Below are positions 34,900 to 44,940 of a stretch of DNA of 64,000 nt, piece by piece (the stretch's first letter is position 1; every line of letters begins with the position of its first letter). The DNA is from Methanobacteriota archaeon. Lineage in GTDB: Archaea > Thermoplasmatota > Poseidoniia > Poseidoniales > Thalassarchaeaceae. The notes beneath the pieces are model-generated. The model saw only the letters and a program-made list of their open reading frames with translations, was not told the origin of the DNA and did not search any database. The position numbers were made by a program, and so were the translations under genes. Location of the stretch: positions 96,461 to 160,460 of the forward strand of contig JAERST010000024.1 of NCBI GenBank assembly GCA_016845365.1. Reading direction: 5' to 3'.

Positions 34900-35971
34900 T
34901 CGTTTCAATATCTGTCAATTCCATACGTTCACCGCGATTCACCCACTCGCGCAAGGACATCAAGCGAGAGATTCGCAACATTCCGAGATTTCGGGTGAAT
35001 AGGTAGAGTTGAGGGTCGTAACGGTCAATCATTTGTGATTGGAATTCCAGTCTAATTGACTCGGCCCTCGAACGGAAAAAGGATATCTCGACTGCAACTC
35101 CAATCATCGTAGCGGTGTAGAGTACCAAGAGGACTGTCAAAGAGAATAATACAGGATCTCCAAACATCTGACCGCTACGCAACTCAGTGCCGTAGAATAA
35201 TTGTCGAGAAAGAAGGAAAATCAACCCTACACCGACCCAAGGGCCCATCATATCCTCAACGAAGGTCCCCATCGGCAATAATCGGCGATTACCCGTATCA
35301 GCGAAAACCATCGTCGACAGGGTTGCAGCCCTGAGTACCGAGATAAATGCAACCAGAATGATGTAAACAATACTCGACAATATCAATACAGTTCGGGTGT
35401 CAAATGGAAGATAAGTCACAATCAAGAACGCGAATAGCCCAAGAAATACTGTAATGGGCATTCGATTAATTGAAGCTAAAACTGGGTCGGGATTCTTCAT
35501 TCCATCCTCGACTCGAGGAATCCCGATTATCTCCCAGCGGGTTATCTTTTGAACGGTAATTCCAATCCACAATAGAACCCGCTTCTCAATCAATAACCAT
35601 TCAAAGAAGCGAAGAATTGGCATCAATGGAATAGTCAACAATGCAGCGAATAAACCAAGCAGTGGCCAAACCACCAAGCCAGGAAGAAGCAAGAAATGTT
35701 TGATTTTCATCGGGAAAAGAAGATCCGATTCGATTCGCGCCTGTCGCTCCGGATCGATATTGACAATTCTCGCTTCAGCATCCAATTCTTTTCGGAATCG
35801 CCCTAATGGAAGACCCGCATCGAGGACTAATCGGACCTTCTCCCGATAGTGGACATGTTCAGGATCACTACCAACCCACCACTTCCAACCAAGGGATAAT
35901 GGAATTGCAAGAACTACCGGAGAGAGCAGTATCAATAGCGCAGAGACAAGAGATTCTACGCCAACACCCAC
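34880..35971 (-). CDS. multi-pass membrane protein of unknown function
   Basis: From the GTG at 35971 (GGTGA upstream) the product has 363 residues and about six hydrophobic segments: LVSALLILLSPVVLAIPL, FLLLPGLVVWPLLGLFAALL, ITVFLGLFAFLIVTYL and others. A soluble section with YREKVRLVLDAGLPLGRFRKE separates the first and second segments, and the C-terminus is basic/acidic and soluble. A longer frame to 36067 is likely not used because it overlaps the divergent dehydrogenase. I recognise no family. Confidence 0.75.
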   Translation of the reverse strand: MGVGVESLVSALLILLSPVVLAIPLSLGWKWWVGSDPEHVHYREKVRLVLDAGLPLGRFRKELDAEARIVNIDPERQARIESDLLFPMKIKHFLLLPGLVVWPLLGLFAALLTIPLMPILRFFEWLLIEKRVLLWIGITVQKITRWEIIGIPRVEDGMKNPDPVLASINRMPITVFLGLFAFLIVTYLPFDTRTVLILSSIVYIILVAFISVLRAATLSTMVFADTGNRRLLPMGTFVEDMMGPWVGVGLIFLLSRQLFYGTELRSGQMFGDPVLFSLTVLLVLYTATMIGVAVEISFFRSRAESIRLEFQSQMIDRYDPQLYLFTRNLGMLRISRLMSLREWVNRGERMELTDIETIMRGSR

Positions 35972-36119
35972 ACAACTCACCGGCCGTGATGTAGTCAAGA
36001 AGCAAACGGTTGTGTTGAGGTACAAGCAATACAATTCACACGGTTGGACTAAACGCCACCATTCCAACCCTAAGTCTCAATCAATAATGTTCATCTCATT
36101 TCTCCACCTGCAATCAATT

Positions 36120-37085
36120 GTGGCGAGAATCGCAATTACCGATGGCATGGACCAAAACGCAATCTTCAGCCTTCGAGAAGCTGGGCACGAGGTCGTTGAA
36201 CAACACTTCTCGAGAGATGAACTGCTAGACGGTGCCCTTGCAGAATTCGACGCAGTTGTTGTCCGAAGTGCAACCAAAATGCGGAGTGATGTAATCGAAG
36301 TTTCACCTAAGCTATCATTCATCGGACGAGGTGGAGTCGGCGTTGACAATATCGACATCGACGCTGCCACCGAAGCAGGAATAGTAGTCTGCAACACACC
36401 TCGCGCCTCAACCCATAGTGTCGTTGAATTGACACTAGGACATCTCCTTGCATCTTGTCGACACATCCCAAGAGGGGACCGCGGCCTACGCGATGGTCAA
36501 TGGGAAAAGAAGCAACTCAAAGGAACCGAACTATCCGGAAAGAGTCTGGGATTCATCGGATTCGGAAGGATCGCCCAAGGCGTCGCGACAGTTGCTCGTG
36601 CCTTGGGCATGGAGTGTCATGCGTATGACCCATACTTACCAGTCGAAATTGCTCGGCAATTCGACTGTACTCTGCACGATGATGTAGATTCGGTTTTCTC
36701 ATTGTGTACACACATTACAATTCACTGTAATTTAACCGAAGAGACTCATCATCTAGTCGATGCCCGAAGAATCGACTTGATGCCGGGCATCGGTAGCGAT
36801 GGGGTAACCTGTGGAAATCATATTGTCAATTGCGCCCGTGGAGGCATCGTTGACGAAGAGGCAGTTCTTGCAGCATTAGAATCTGAACAACTCTCCAGTG
36901 TTGCTCTCGATGTCTTCGAAATCGAGCCTCCAGGCGACAACCCCCTACTCCAACATCCAGCATTCCATGGAACCCCCCACATCGGAGCAGCGACCGCAGA
37001 AGCCCAAGCGAGAATCGGGTCAGAAATGGTAACCCTACTGACTGACCATTTCGAGGGCCGAAGGCCTCACTCTGCGTTGAACTGA
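36120..37085 (+). CDS. D-3-phosphoglycerate dehydrogenase-like 2-hydroxyacid dehydrogenase
   Basis: The 321-residue product (GTG 36120) has the NAD-binding LGFIGFGRIAQGVATVARAL. Catalytic motifs are the Arg in NCARGGIVDEEAVL, the Glu in FEIEPPGDNPLL and the His in PHIGAATAEAQ. This pattern matches SerA-type dehydrogenases. It ends after the catalytic core with no ACT or ASB regulatory domain, so feedback by serine is not expected. Other 2-hydroxyacid dehydrogenases of the same family are possible. I rejected upstream ATG codons at 36012 and 36087 because homology begins at ARIAITDGMD. Confidence 0.87.
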   Translation: MARIAITDGMDQNAIFSLREAGHEVVEQHFSRDELLDGALAEFDAVVVRSATKMRSDVIEVSPKLSFIGRGGVGVDNIDIDAATEAGIVVCNTPRASTHSVVELTLGHLLASCRHIPRGDRGLRDGQWEKKQLKGTELSGKSLGFIGFGRIAQGVATVARALGMECHAYDPYLPVEIARQFDCTLHDDVDSVFSLCTHITIHCNLTEETHHLVDARRIDLMPGIGSDGVTCGNHIVNCARGGIVDEEAVLAALESEQLSSVALDVFEIEPPGDNPLLQHPAFHGTPHIGAATAEAQARIGSEMVTLLTDHFEGRRPHSALN

Positions 37086-37145
37086 TTCACGAGCCTACAA
37101 GCACCGCCGGTAGATTCATCCTCACCCGCCTAGTATTCCATTGCG

Positions 37146-38132
37146 ATGAGAGCCTTCGTGACCGGCGCCAGCGGGCATGTAGGTGGTAATCTAGTCAGAG
37201 AGCTCATCGGACGAGGATACGATGTCCGAGCCCTCGTAAGAAGCGATACACGAGCACTAGACGGACTCAATGTAGAGTTGGTCAAAGGAGATTTGCTCGA
37301 TAGTTCATCTCTGCAACCTCTGATGGCCGACTGCGACGTAGTCTTCCACTCCGCGGCATTCGTCGCAGTCGAAAAAGTCCAGGAAGAAACGATGCGTAGA
37401 ATCAACGTCGACGGCACCAAAGCCGTAGCCCAAGCCGCAATCGCAGCGGAAGTCCCCCGAATGATCCACTTCTCAAGCGTCCATGCATTCAGCCAACACC
37501 CAACCAGTGAACCGCTCACCGAGACACGCCCCCTCGTCTCCGACCCCAAAGCCGCCCCCTACGACCGAACCAAGGCCGCAGCCCAACGCGCGCTAATGGA
37601 ATCCCGAGAACAAGGACTCAATGTCAGCGTGGTCCACCCGACAGGAATTATCGGGCCACACGATTTCAAACCGAGTAGAATGGGTCAGGTTTTGACGGAC
37701 ATCGCCAACCGAAAGATGCCGTTTTCGATTAACAACGGTTTCAATTGGGTCGATGTCCGAGACGTCTGCCGCTCAGCAGTAAATTGTGTAGATAGCGGCA
37801 GAGACGGACAACACTATCTGCTCCCTGGGAACTGGGCCTCTATGCCCGAGTTATCTCGCCTAGTCAGCAGTGTTGTTGAGCGCAGAACCCACATAGCAAC
37901 TATGCCATTTTGGACGGCATATCTAGCATTACCATTCGCCGGTTTAAGCACCAAAATCACCGGAGAACGACCCTCTTTCTCAAAGGGGAGTCTTCATGCA
38001 CTTGCCGTTCAGTGCAGGGATATACCGGGGACCCTTGCACGAGAAGAGATTGGACATAATCCAAGACCTCTCGAAGAAACGATTACTGACACAGTAAACT
38101 GGCTTAGAGAACACGGAAAGGTACGTGTCTGA
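37146..38132 (+). CDS. extended SDR (3-beta-HSD/dihydroflavonol-reductase-like)
   Basis: The 328-residue product is an NAD(P)-dependent extended short-chain dehydrogenase. It has VTGASGHVGGNLVREL (cofactor glycines), VKGDLLDSSSLQPLM, the active-site HFSSVHAF and YDRTK (YxxxK), and HPTGIIGPHD. The wording resembles 3-beta-hydroxysteroid dehydrogenase/dihydroflavonol-4-reductase-type enzymes. The stop TGA is followed directly by the ATG of the steroid-5-alpha-reductase-like gene, so the two are very likely functionally coupled. Confidence 0.9.
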   Translation: MRAFVTGASGHVGGNLVRELIGRGYDVRALVRSDTRALDGLNVELVKGDLLDSSSLQPLMADCDVVFHSAAFVAVEKVQEETMRRINVDGTKAVAQAAIAAEVPRMIHFSSVHAFSQHPTSEPLTETRPLVSDPKAAPYDRTKAAAQRALMESREQGLNVSVVHPTGIIGPHDFKPSRMGQVLTDIANRKMPFSINNGFNWVDVRDVCRSAVNCVDSGRDGQHYLLPGNWASMPELSRLVSSVVERRTHIATMPFWTAYLALPFAGLSTKITGERPSFSKGSLHALAVQCRDIPGTLAREEIGHNPRPLEETITDTVNWLREHGKVRV

Positions 38133-38897
38133 ATGATTTTCATCGCCGAATCAGATTACCGAACGGTGACCTATTTCTGGATTGCAATCGCGATTGGAGT
38201 TCTTATCGCTCTCATTTTCTTCAGAGCGCCGTATGGTCGACACGAGCGACGAGGTTGGGGTGCAAGAATTCCAGCTCGTGTCGGCTGGATAATTATGGAA
38301 ACAGTACCAGCTGTTTTTCTCTCTGTGATGCTTTTACTCGGCTCCAATCGAGAACCTGTCGTCCTGCTGTTTTGGGCTGCATGGACGGCTCACTACGTGA
38401 ATCGTGCTTGGGCTTGGCCAGCCCGAGCACGAATTTCTGGAAAGATGATGCCACTGAGTATTGTTTTCATGGCTGTTTTCTTCAATGGCGTCAACACATG
38501 GTTGAATGGAATGTGGTTATTCGAACTGACGCCAGGTTATGGGACTGAATGGTTGACTGATCCACGATTCATCATCGGAGCAATCATTTTCTTTACTGGA
38601 ATGATTATCAATATCAGATCTGATGATATCTTATTTTCATTGCGAGATGATGGTTCAACAGGATACAAGATTCCAAGAGGCGGGCTATTTGAGCGCGTTA
38701 GTTGCCCTAATTATCTTGGAGAAATGGTCGAGTGGACAGGTTGGGCAATTGCAACTTGGTCGCTAGCAGGAGCGACATTTGCTGTTTGGACAATCTGTAA
38801 TCTAGCACCTAGAGCAATTGCCCATCACAAGTGGTACCGAACTGAATTCGAAGATTATCCAACTGAGAGGAAAGCATTCATTCCATTCATATTGTGA
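38133..38897 (+). CDS. steroid 5-alpha-reductase (SRD5A)-like membrane enzyme
   Basis: The 254-residue multi-pass protein has RAPYGRHERRGWGARIP, INIRSDDILFSLR and GYKIPRGGLFERVSCPNYLG, then EMVEWTGWAIATWSL, APRAIAHHKWY and EDYPTERKAFIPFI. These are the NADPH- and substrate-binding signatures of the SRD5A1/2 family. The wording and spacing in the last 110 residues are very close to animal enzymes. The family reduces alpha,beta-unsaturated carbonyls in steroids; related enzymes act on polyprenal or enoyl-CoA. In an archaeon the natural substrate may be an isoprenoid such as polyprenal; that is inference. It has no gap to the SDR gene. Confidence 0.9.
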   Translation: MIFIAESDYRTVTYFWIAIAIGVLIALIFFRAPYGRHERRGWGARIPARVGWIIMETVPAVFLSVMLLLGSNREPVVLLFWAAWTAHYVNRAWAWPARARISGKMMPLSIVFMAVFFNGVNTWLNGMWLFELTPGYGTEWLTDPRFIIGAIIFFTGMIINIRSDDILFSLRDDGSTGYKIPRGGLFERVSCPNYLGEMVEWTGWAIATWSLAGATFAVWTICNLAPRAIAHHKWYRTEFEDYPTERKAFIPFIL

Positions 38898-38898
38898 T

Positions 38899-41382
38899 TT
38901 AGATTAGCTTGTGCATTCTAGTCAATGAATTGGTTAGGGAGACTAATTCAGGAGGAATCTGCACTCCTTCGATTTCAGTGTTCAATGATGTTCCAGCTTC
39001 TTTTTTCAATCGCCAAACATTAGAATTGAATTCCATCAATGATTCTGTCATCGCTCTTAGTTGAGCATCTGATTCTGCATCAAAAGCACCCGTGATTTTC
39101 AGGAATTTATCGCATTCAACTGCCGACCGACCGTAGAGAGTCGAGGAGAGATGATGCGAGAAGAATGGACAGATTGGGGCGAATGCATCGAAAATATCTC
39201 TGAGCATTCGATGAAGAGTCCACGCGGCTACCTCATCCCCATCGTAAAGCCGCGATTTTACCATCTCGAGCCAATGGCTCGCCAATACTCCTGTCGAGAA
39301 ATTTTTCAGTCCTTGTCCGGCAGAATAGATATCGATATCTTGCCAGGATTTCTCGACATTGTCCATCATCAATCTGAATTCAGATAAAATCCATTCATCC
39401 TCAGGAGCAAGCCCGTCGGGAGTAGTATCGAGATCTCCGGGGACTTCGAACTGGGATGCAAAGCGCGCGATGTTGAAAATCTTCGTTAAAACTCCGAAGT
39501 ATTTCTTCTCAATTTCTTCTGGATTTATGTGGAAATCGTCACCGACTTGAGCGTCACAAGCCTTCCACAAACGGAAACATTCCGAGCCGATTTTGTTGGC
39601 CCGTAGATTGACGACCTTGTCTGGTCCACGAACCTTCCAAGCACCGGTTCTTCCTCCGGCACCGCACTCGAGAACAGAATCCGCGTCGATTCCATTTCCA
39701 AGGGATTTCGACATTTTTCGCCCCCATGGGTCCATGCCTAGGCCATCGATCCATACATGCTTGAAGCCGGGGGCGTCCAGGAGCAGGGCGCTCTTGAGAA
39801 GGGTGTAGTAGAGCCATGTCCTGACTATCTCCTTTCCTTGAGGTCGGATTCCAGTCGGGAAGGAGCGTTGGAATAATTCTGAATCTTCCAAATATCCTGA
39901 GACGAAGAGATTAGAGTTTGATGAATCCATCCAAGTATCGAATACCTTCTCTTCTCCAACTAGATTACCCAATTCTTGGCTGAAGTCTTCGATTGATCCG
40001 AGGTCTTCTCGGGTCTCCCTATCGAGGACGCGGCTACCTTCGGGTGGCGCTTGGCGCCAAGGTTGAACGTAGGTTCCTGATGGTGGAGTTACGACCTTAG
40101 TGCCATCTTCAGAATACCAAATTGGCACTTCTGTGTGATACCAACGACGGCGGCTTATGGGCCAGTCGATACTGATGTTATCCATCCAATCGATTAGGAA
40201 TTGTTTGTTGCGAGGAGGGTGGAATTCCATCTCATCAATCAATTCCTTCATACGGCCTTGAATGTGAGTTTGACGAACGTACCATTCCTTCAGTAGAATG
40301 ATCTCGACTGGATTCTTTCCTCGTTCGCTGACCGGAACCTCTTGTTCCTTTTCGACAATCGAATGAATTCTTCCGGCCTCCTCGAGGTCTGCGATTACGC
40401 GCTCTCGGGCTTCTTTAACTGTGAGTCCAGCATATGGGCCTGCCACTTCTGTCATTTTTCCTTCAAGGTCGATAGCTTGGAATGGGGTTATTCCGAGTTC
40501 TCGGAAAACTGCCACGTCATTTTGGTCTCCGAAGGAACAGACCATCAGAACACCTGATCCGAATTCGGATTTTACAGAGTGGTGGGTTGCGATTTCTACG
40601 GATTTGCTTCGGCCAGAAGTGTCGAGTGGGAGTTGGATTTGTTGCCCAACGAGGTGAGTGTATCTTTCATCGTCGGGGTGTACGACAACGATGCCGCAAG
40701 CGCAGATGAGTTCAGGGCGCGTGGTCGAGATGATGACATCTGACCCATCCGCGGCTGTCCAACGTACGTCGATGAGTTTAGTACGGCGCTGTAGACGTTC
40801 GACTTCTGCGTCGGCTATTGACGTCCCTTCTACTGGGTCGTAGATATTCGGCCGCAAATCCTCGATGATATCGCCCCGGCGAAATAAGTCTACGAAAATT
40901 GACTGAGTGACCGCTCGATATTCATCAGAATCTGTGAGGTACTCGCGGTCAAAATCACACGAGAGTCCTACGCGTGCAGCCGTCTCTCTCATTGCCTGAG
41001 TGAATTCCTCGATTGTAGATTCACATAATTCGAGGAATTCTGCCCGGTCGAATGTCTTCATCTTCCGACCGGTGTTTTTCTCGACGGTGAATTCAATATT
41101 GATTCCATTCCGATCGACACCCCACGGGAAGTAGACCTCCTTTCCGAGCAGTCGTTGACTTCGTGCGATCACATCAATCATCGAATACTGAGCGACTGCT
41201 CCAATGTGCCAAGTCCCGCTCGGATATGGCGGAGGAGTATCAACAACGAAGATCTCCTTCTCCGATTTGGGGTTGAATCCGTAGCGTTTTGCGTATAGTT
41301 CAGGGTCAGCATAATGCTCCTCCTGAATCCTCTTTTCGAGGTCGATGGACCACCTTTTTTCTTCTATGGTAGGTTTGCCCAT
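38899..41382 (-). CDS. valS: valyl-tRNA synthetase
   Basis: Class I synthetase of about 827 residues. HIGH-type motif: DTPPPYPSGTWHIGAV. The CP1 editing domain includes IISTTRPELICACG and FGSGVLMVCSFGDQND. The catalytic core has DWPISRRRWYHTEVPIWY and the KMSKS loop GRKMSKSLGNGID. About 25 extra residues (CGAGGRTGAWKVRGPDK) follow KMSKS compared with common ValRS. The TRP and ICACG wording and DWPISRRRWYHTEVP favour ValRS over IleRS. I chose the ATG at 41382; a GTG at 41391 is in frame. The gene ends 1 nt from the convergent SRD5A-like gene. Confidence 0.92.
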   Translation of the reverse strand: MGKPTIEEKRWSIDLEKRIQEEHYADPELYAKRYGFNPKSEKEIFVVDTPPPYPSGTWHIGAVAQYSMIDVIARSQRLLGKEVYFPWGVDRNGINIEFTVEKNTGRKMKTFDRAEFLELCESTIEEFTQAMRETAARVGLSCDFDREYLTDSDEYRAVTQSIFVDLFRRGDIIEDLRPNIYDPVEGTSIADAEVERLQRRTKLIDVRWTAADGSDVIISTTRPELICACGIVVVHPDDERYTHLVGQQIQLPLDTSGRSKSVEIATHHSVKSEFGSGVLMVCSFGDQNDVAVFRELGITPFQAIDLEGKMTEVAGPYAGLTVKEARERVIADLEEAGRIHSIVEKEQEVPVSERGKNPVEIILLKEWYVRQTHIQGRMKELIDEMEFHPPRNKQFLIDWMDNISIDWPISRRRWYHTEVPIWYSEDGTKVVTPPSGTYVQPWRQAPPEGSRVLDRETREDLGSIEDFSQELGNLVGEEKVFDTWMDSSNSNLFVSGYLEDSELFQRSFPTGIRPQGKEIVRTWLYYTLLKSALLLDAPGFKHVWIDGLGMDPWGRKMSKSLGNGIDADSVLECGAGGRTGAWKVRGPDKVVNLRANKIGSECFRLWKACDAQVGDDFHINPEEIEKKYFGVLTKIFNIARFASQFEVPGDLDTTPDGLAPEDEWILSEFRLMMDNVEKSWQDIDIYSAGQGLKNFSTGVLASHWLEMVKSRLYDGDEVAAWTLHRMLRDIFDAFAPICPFFSHHLSSTLYGRSAVECDKFLKITGAFDAESDAQLRAMTESLMEFNSNVWRLKKEAGTSLNTEIEGVQIPPELVSLTNSLTRMHKLI

Positions 41383-41428
41383 CGCCACCACGTCCGTCTA
41401 AGACGGCTCGCGCTACCACCACCTGTTC

Positions 41429-44400
41429 TTGACCGTTCCCGCGCGTCCGGTGAATAGTCGATTAATTGCAGTCAAGCATACTTTGCTCCGTCGGGTTCAA
41501 GCACTTCCGGTCACGACGGACGCGACGAGCAGGAGCGTGAGCCAGTTGGACAAAGAAGACGGGAAGGAGAATATCGCCTCCCGAGTTGCTCGTCGTGCAA
41601 GTGATAGAGCCGGCGAAGTGATGTCTTCTGTGAGCGAGAATACCGGCGGTTTTTCGAGCGTTTTTCGCCGAGGTAGAAATCAAGTTCGAAGGGTTGTTGC
41701 AGACTTCAGCTTCACTGATTTGCTGACAAAATTCCCCGCTTTAACCGTCGTTTTATGCTTGGTTATGACCGGTTTCTTCTCTTGGGAATCCGGAATTGTC
41801 GATTGTCGAGAGGGCTTCTGCCCAATCGAAGGAAAATCATCGATGAATGTCAACGGCGACCTCGAGGTCTATCTTCCACAGGGGTCTGATGTTTCTGCAT
41901 ACCTCGCCCTGGTTGAAGAACATTGGACGACAAACGTGATGGTAATTTACGTTGAATCTGAAGATTACAATGTAACCACTGTCAGAATTCTCGAAGAAAT
42001 CGAGCAAGTCGAAAAACAGCTCAACCCACAAGAAAACGATGGAGGCGAAGACAATGTCATCTACGTTCTATCAATTTCAACTGTAATCAAAGAAGTGAAT
42101 TCATCCGCTGGCCGTGTCGTCAAATCTTTCTTTTCTGGAGTGGCCCAGGCCGTTGGCTCAGAGGAATTGTCAGAACAACTGAATGAAACGATTGATGATA
42201 ATGAGGATTTACTGGGTAACTATGCGATACCCGACGAACAGGAAAGGGTTGACCAAATCTTGGATGAAATGCCCCCCAACGCTTTGTCAAAACTCGTTCG
42301 TGACGTTGGGAGGGATGCAGATGGAGATGGTATCAAGGAGGCCCTCAAGGCTGGTTATTGGAATCGTGGTGTGATAATCATCGGTATTTCTGATGACTTG
42401 GGAAATACAACAATTTCAGAACTTATCGAGAATACTCAAAACGAACTTGATCGCATTGGTGAAGAAAATAATTGGGCAGACTCGAACCTCAGCATGACAT
42501 TAACCGGTCCAGTTCCCATTACCAATGCGGTCACCGAGGAATCGTTCAATCTATTTTGGAAGGTTTTTCCAATTGGAGTAATATTCGTTGCAGTTGGACT
42601 ATTCCTCTTCCACTGTGATTTATTCCAAACTGGCCGCATTCGATTTGTTCAGGGAATTAAAGTCGTCATCATCTCTGGATTACCGACCTTATGCTCAGTT
42701 TGGATTACGATGGGAATCATTGGATGGACAGATTATGAGGTAACGATGACGGTTATTATCGTAGGGCCAATTGTGTTGGCGCTCGGCGTATCCTATGGGT
42801 TGCACATCACTAATCGATACGCCGAGGCAAAAGGCACTCCAAAAGAGAAGATGGACGAAGCACTGCAATCTACAGGCAGGGCTGTTATGTTGTCTGCTTT
42901 GACTACAATTATCGGTTTCATCTCCCTTACATTCACACCGATGAAACCGATACAAACAGTTGGTTGGTCTTTGGCCGGAGGCATCGTTGTTGTCTATATC
43001 ATGACCATGGTGATGGTCCCGAATCTAACGATGATGCTCGACCTCAAGAAACCCTCTCACCCTCCGCCAAAGGCATTCGTAAATGCTGTAAATTTCCCTA
43101 TCAATTGGACCAAATTAACACTTGCAGTTTTCCTGACTTTGATGCTTATCTCTGCAGGATATAACCGGCCCAATGTGGAAGAAAATATCGACCTGTTAGA
43201 GATGGCACCTCAGGATGTTGACGCGGTTAAGAAAATGGCCACCTTCTCCGACGAATTCGAAGCTGGACAGCCCGGTTTCCTTCTGATCAACGGAGATATC
43301 AGCGCCAGCCCTACTTTCGTTAATGACCCGACTGAGATTAACGACCCTTATGATAACCTCAAAGGTGTCGAGGAGTTAGAAGCCAAATGCAATTTAGTCA
43401 ATCGAACTACTGCTGTTTCTATCGTGTTCCTAATGAAAGCAATAGCTGTTGGAGTGAATGTATCGGGCGCGCCTATTATGGACATAATCGATGACACTCC
43501 AATGCCAGAACCAATGAAGGATGTCGCCGAACTAATCTTCGACAGAGAGGCGTCTGGAAATGGCTCATTCTGGTGGGGTTTGGCTTTACTGGACCAACAA
43601 CCATCGGGTGGAACTGAGGCGCAAAATTTCCTAATCTATGTCTTCTACAATAGTTTGACAAAGGAAATGCGGGAATTATTCATCTCGCCTGATTATGGAC
43701 AAAGTCTGATCTATATCGATATGCCATTTATGGATGTCAAGAGTACAGAAGCGGCGGCCAGCCAAATCAATGCTTATGCCGCTCAAGATACGAATGGAGA
43801 CATCTCTTCGACCCCGCTTGTAGGCGTAGCTTCGGTAACAATAGAGGTGAACAACCTCATCGTCGGGTCACAATGGGACTCTCTAGGATTTGCTCTCTTA
43901 TTCACCGTGCTCACACTTGGATTGGTTTTCAGAGACGTACAATATGCCATACTCACAACAATTCCAGTCGCCTTCACAGTCTTCATGCAATGGATGGTGA
44001 TGGATTCTGGTGGTGTGACTTTATCTTTGGTCACAGTCATGATTGGTTCAATCCTTGTTGGTGTAGGGGTTGATTTCTCGATACATATTGCGAATCGCGT
44101 AAGAGAATTAGGAGGCTCATTAGACGCGATTCGAATAGCTTGTGCAAGTACTGGTATGAGTTTAGCAGAGGCAACTACGGTTACCGCGCTAGGCTTAACA
44201 TGCGCATTCTGGATTCCGATACCGGCGATTATTCCATTCGTGAATGTGATTATTATCCTGTTAATTGTAGCAGCGATTTCAGCATTGATTCTTTTACCTG
44301 CAATTTATTCTTTATTGGTCAAGGCCAATATCTCATTGAGTGGAGGTTCCAATACAATGGCGAAAGCCGCTGGATTGAGGAGAACACTGACCCGTGAAGA

Positions 44401-44452
44401 GGGGTCGGTACTCGATGCCACACTCGTGATGAGTTCCGATGACGCTTGGTGA
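41429..44452 (+). CDS. RND-superfamily (MMPL/HAE3-like) exporter
   Basis: A large membrane protein of about 1000 residues with the two-halved RND layout. It has a first helix (LTVVLCLVMTGFFSW), a ~270-residue extracytoplasmic loop and a block of helices with GPIVLALGVSYGLHITNRY. A second extracytoplasmic loop and a second block with SILVGVGVDFSIHIANR follow. GVSYGLH and GVDFSIH are the conserved motif-4 helices. This is the archaeal HAE3/'predicted exporter of the RND superfamily' type; the substrate is not predictable. The start is uncertain (TTG 41429, GTG 41450 or later), because the first 90 residues are a basic, low-complexity tail. Confidence 0.88.
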   Translation: MTVPARPVNSRLIAVKHTLLRRVQALPVTTDATSRSVSQLDKEDGKENIASRVARRASDRAGEVMSSVSENTGGFSSVFRRGRNQVRRVVADFSFTDLLTKFPALTVVLCLVMTGFFSWESGIVDCREGFCPIEGKSSMNVNGDLEVYLPQGSDVSAYLALVEEHWTTNVMVIYVESEDYNVTTVRILEEIEQVEKQLNPQENDGGEDNVIYVLSISTVIKEVNSSAGRVVKSFFSGVAQAVGSEELSEQLNETIDDNEDLLGNYAIPDEQERVDQILDEMPPNALSKLVRDVGRDADGDGIKEALKAGYWNRGVIIIGISDDLGNTTISELIENTQNELDRIGEENNWADSNLSMTLTGPVPITNAVTEESFNLFWKVFPIGVIFVAVGLFLFHCDLFQTGRIRFVQGIKVVIISGLPTLCSVWITMGIIGWTDYEVTMTVIIVGPIVLALGVSYGLHITNRYAEAKGTPKEKMDEALQSTGRAVMLSALTTIIGFISLTFTPMKPIQTVGWSLAGGIVVVYIMTMVMVPNLTMMLDLKKPSHPPPKAFVNAVNFPINWTKLTLAVFLTLMLISAGYNRPNVEENIDLLEMAPQDVDAVKKMATFSDEFEAGQPGFLLINGDISASPTFVNDPTEINDPYDNLKGVEELEAKCNLVNRTTAVSIVFLMKAIAVGVNVSGAPIMDIIDDTPMPEPMKDVAELIFDREASGNGSFWWGLALLDQQPSGGTEAQNFLIYVFYNSLTKEMRELFISPDYGQSLIYIDMPFMDVKSTEAAASQINAYAAQDTNGDISSTPLVGVASVTIEVNNLIVGSQWDSLGFALLFTVLTLGLVFRDVQYAILTTIPVAFTVFMQWMVMDSGGVTLSLVTVMIGSILVGVGVDFSIHIANRVRELGGSLDAIRIACASTGMSLAEATTVTALGLTCAFWIPIPAIIPFVNVIIILLIVAAISALILLPAIYSLLVKANISLSGGSNTMAKAAGLRRTLTREEGSVLDATLVMSSDDAW

Positions 44453-44456
44453 AATA

Positions 44457-44930
44457 ATGGCTAATTATTGGTTGATGAAGAGCGAACCGCATGTCTATCC
44501 GTGGTCTCAATTAGTCGAGGACGGGTCAACCCATTGGGATGGGGTGAGGAACTACCAAGCTCGCAATATCATGCGTGACGATATGAAGAACGGTGACATG
44601 GTTCTCTTCTACCACTCAAATTGCAAACCACCTCACATCGCTGGAGTTGCAAGAGTATGCAAAGAGGGATATCCAGACCACACCGCTCAAGATCCACATT
44701 CGAAATATTTCGATGAGAAAGCATCACCAGAGAACCCTCGATGGATAATGGTCGACATAGAACCGATTACTCCACTCGAACCGATTGGACTACCCGAACT
44801 CAAAGCCAATCCGGCACTCGAGGGTATGCCGCTACTCCGCAAGGGTCAGCGCCTCAGCGTCCAACCTGTCTCGAAGGATCATTTTGAAATCGTCTGCAAA
44901 ATGGGTGGCGTAGATTCGTCTTCAAACTAG
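44457..44930 (+). CDS. EVE-domain protein (THYN1-like)
   Basis: The 157-residue product starts YWLMKSEPHVYPW and continues THWDGVRNYQARNIMRDDM, GDMVLFYHSN and IAGVARVCKEGYPD. This is the EVE (PUA-like) fold that binds modified nucleobases; eukaryotic THYN1 binds modified cytosines. The ATG at 44457 has GGTGA upstream overlapping the RND stop. It lies between the RND and DUF1028 genes on the same strand. The ligand here is unknown. Confidence 0.92.
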   Translation: MANYWLMKSEPHVYPWSQLVEDGSTHWDGVRNYQARNIMRDDMKNGDMVLFYHSNCKPPHIAGVARVCKEGYPDHTAQDPHSKYFDEKASPENPRWIMVDIEPITPLEPIGLPELKANPALEGMPLLRKGQRLSVQPVSKDHFEIVCKMGGVDSSSN

Positions 44931-44940
44931 AGGGATCGAG

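Noticed and set aside
39151..40843. Several plus-strand frames inside valS
   Set aside because: They are antisense shadows of a well-supported synthetase gene.
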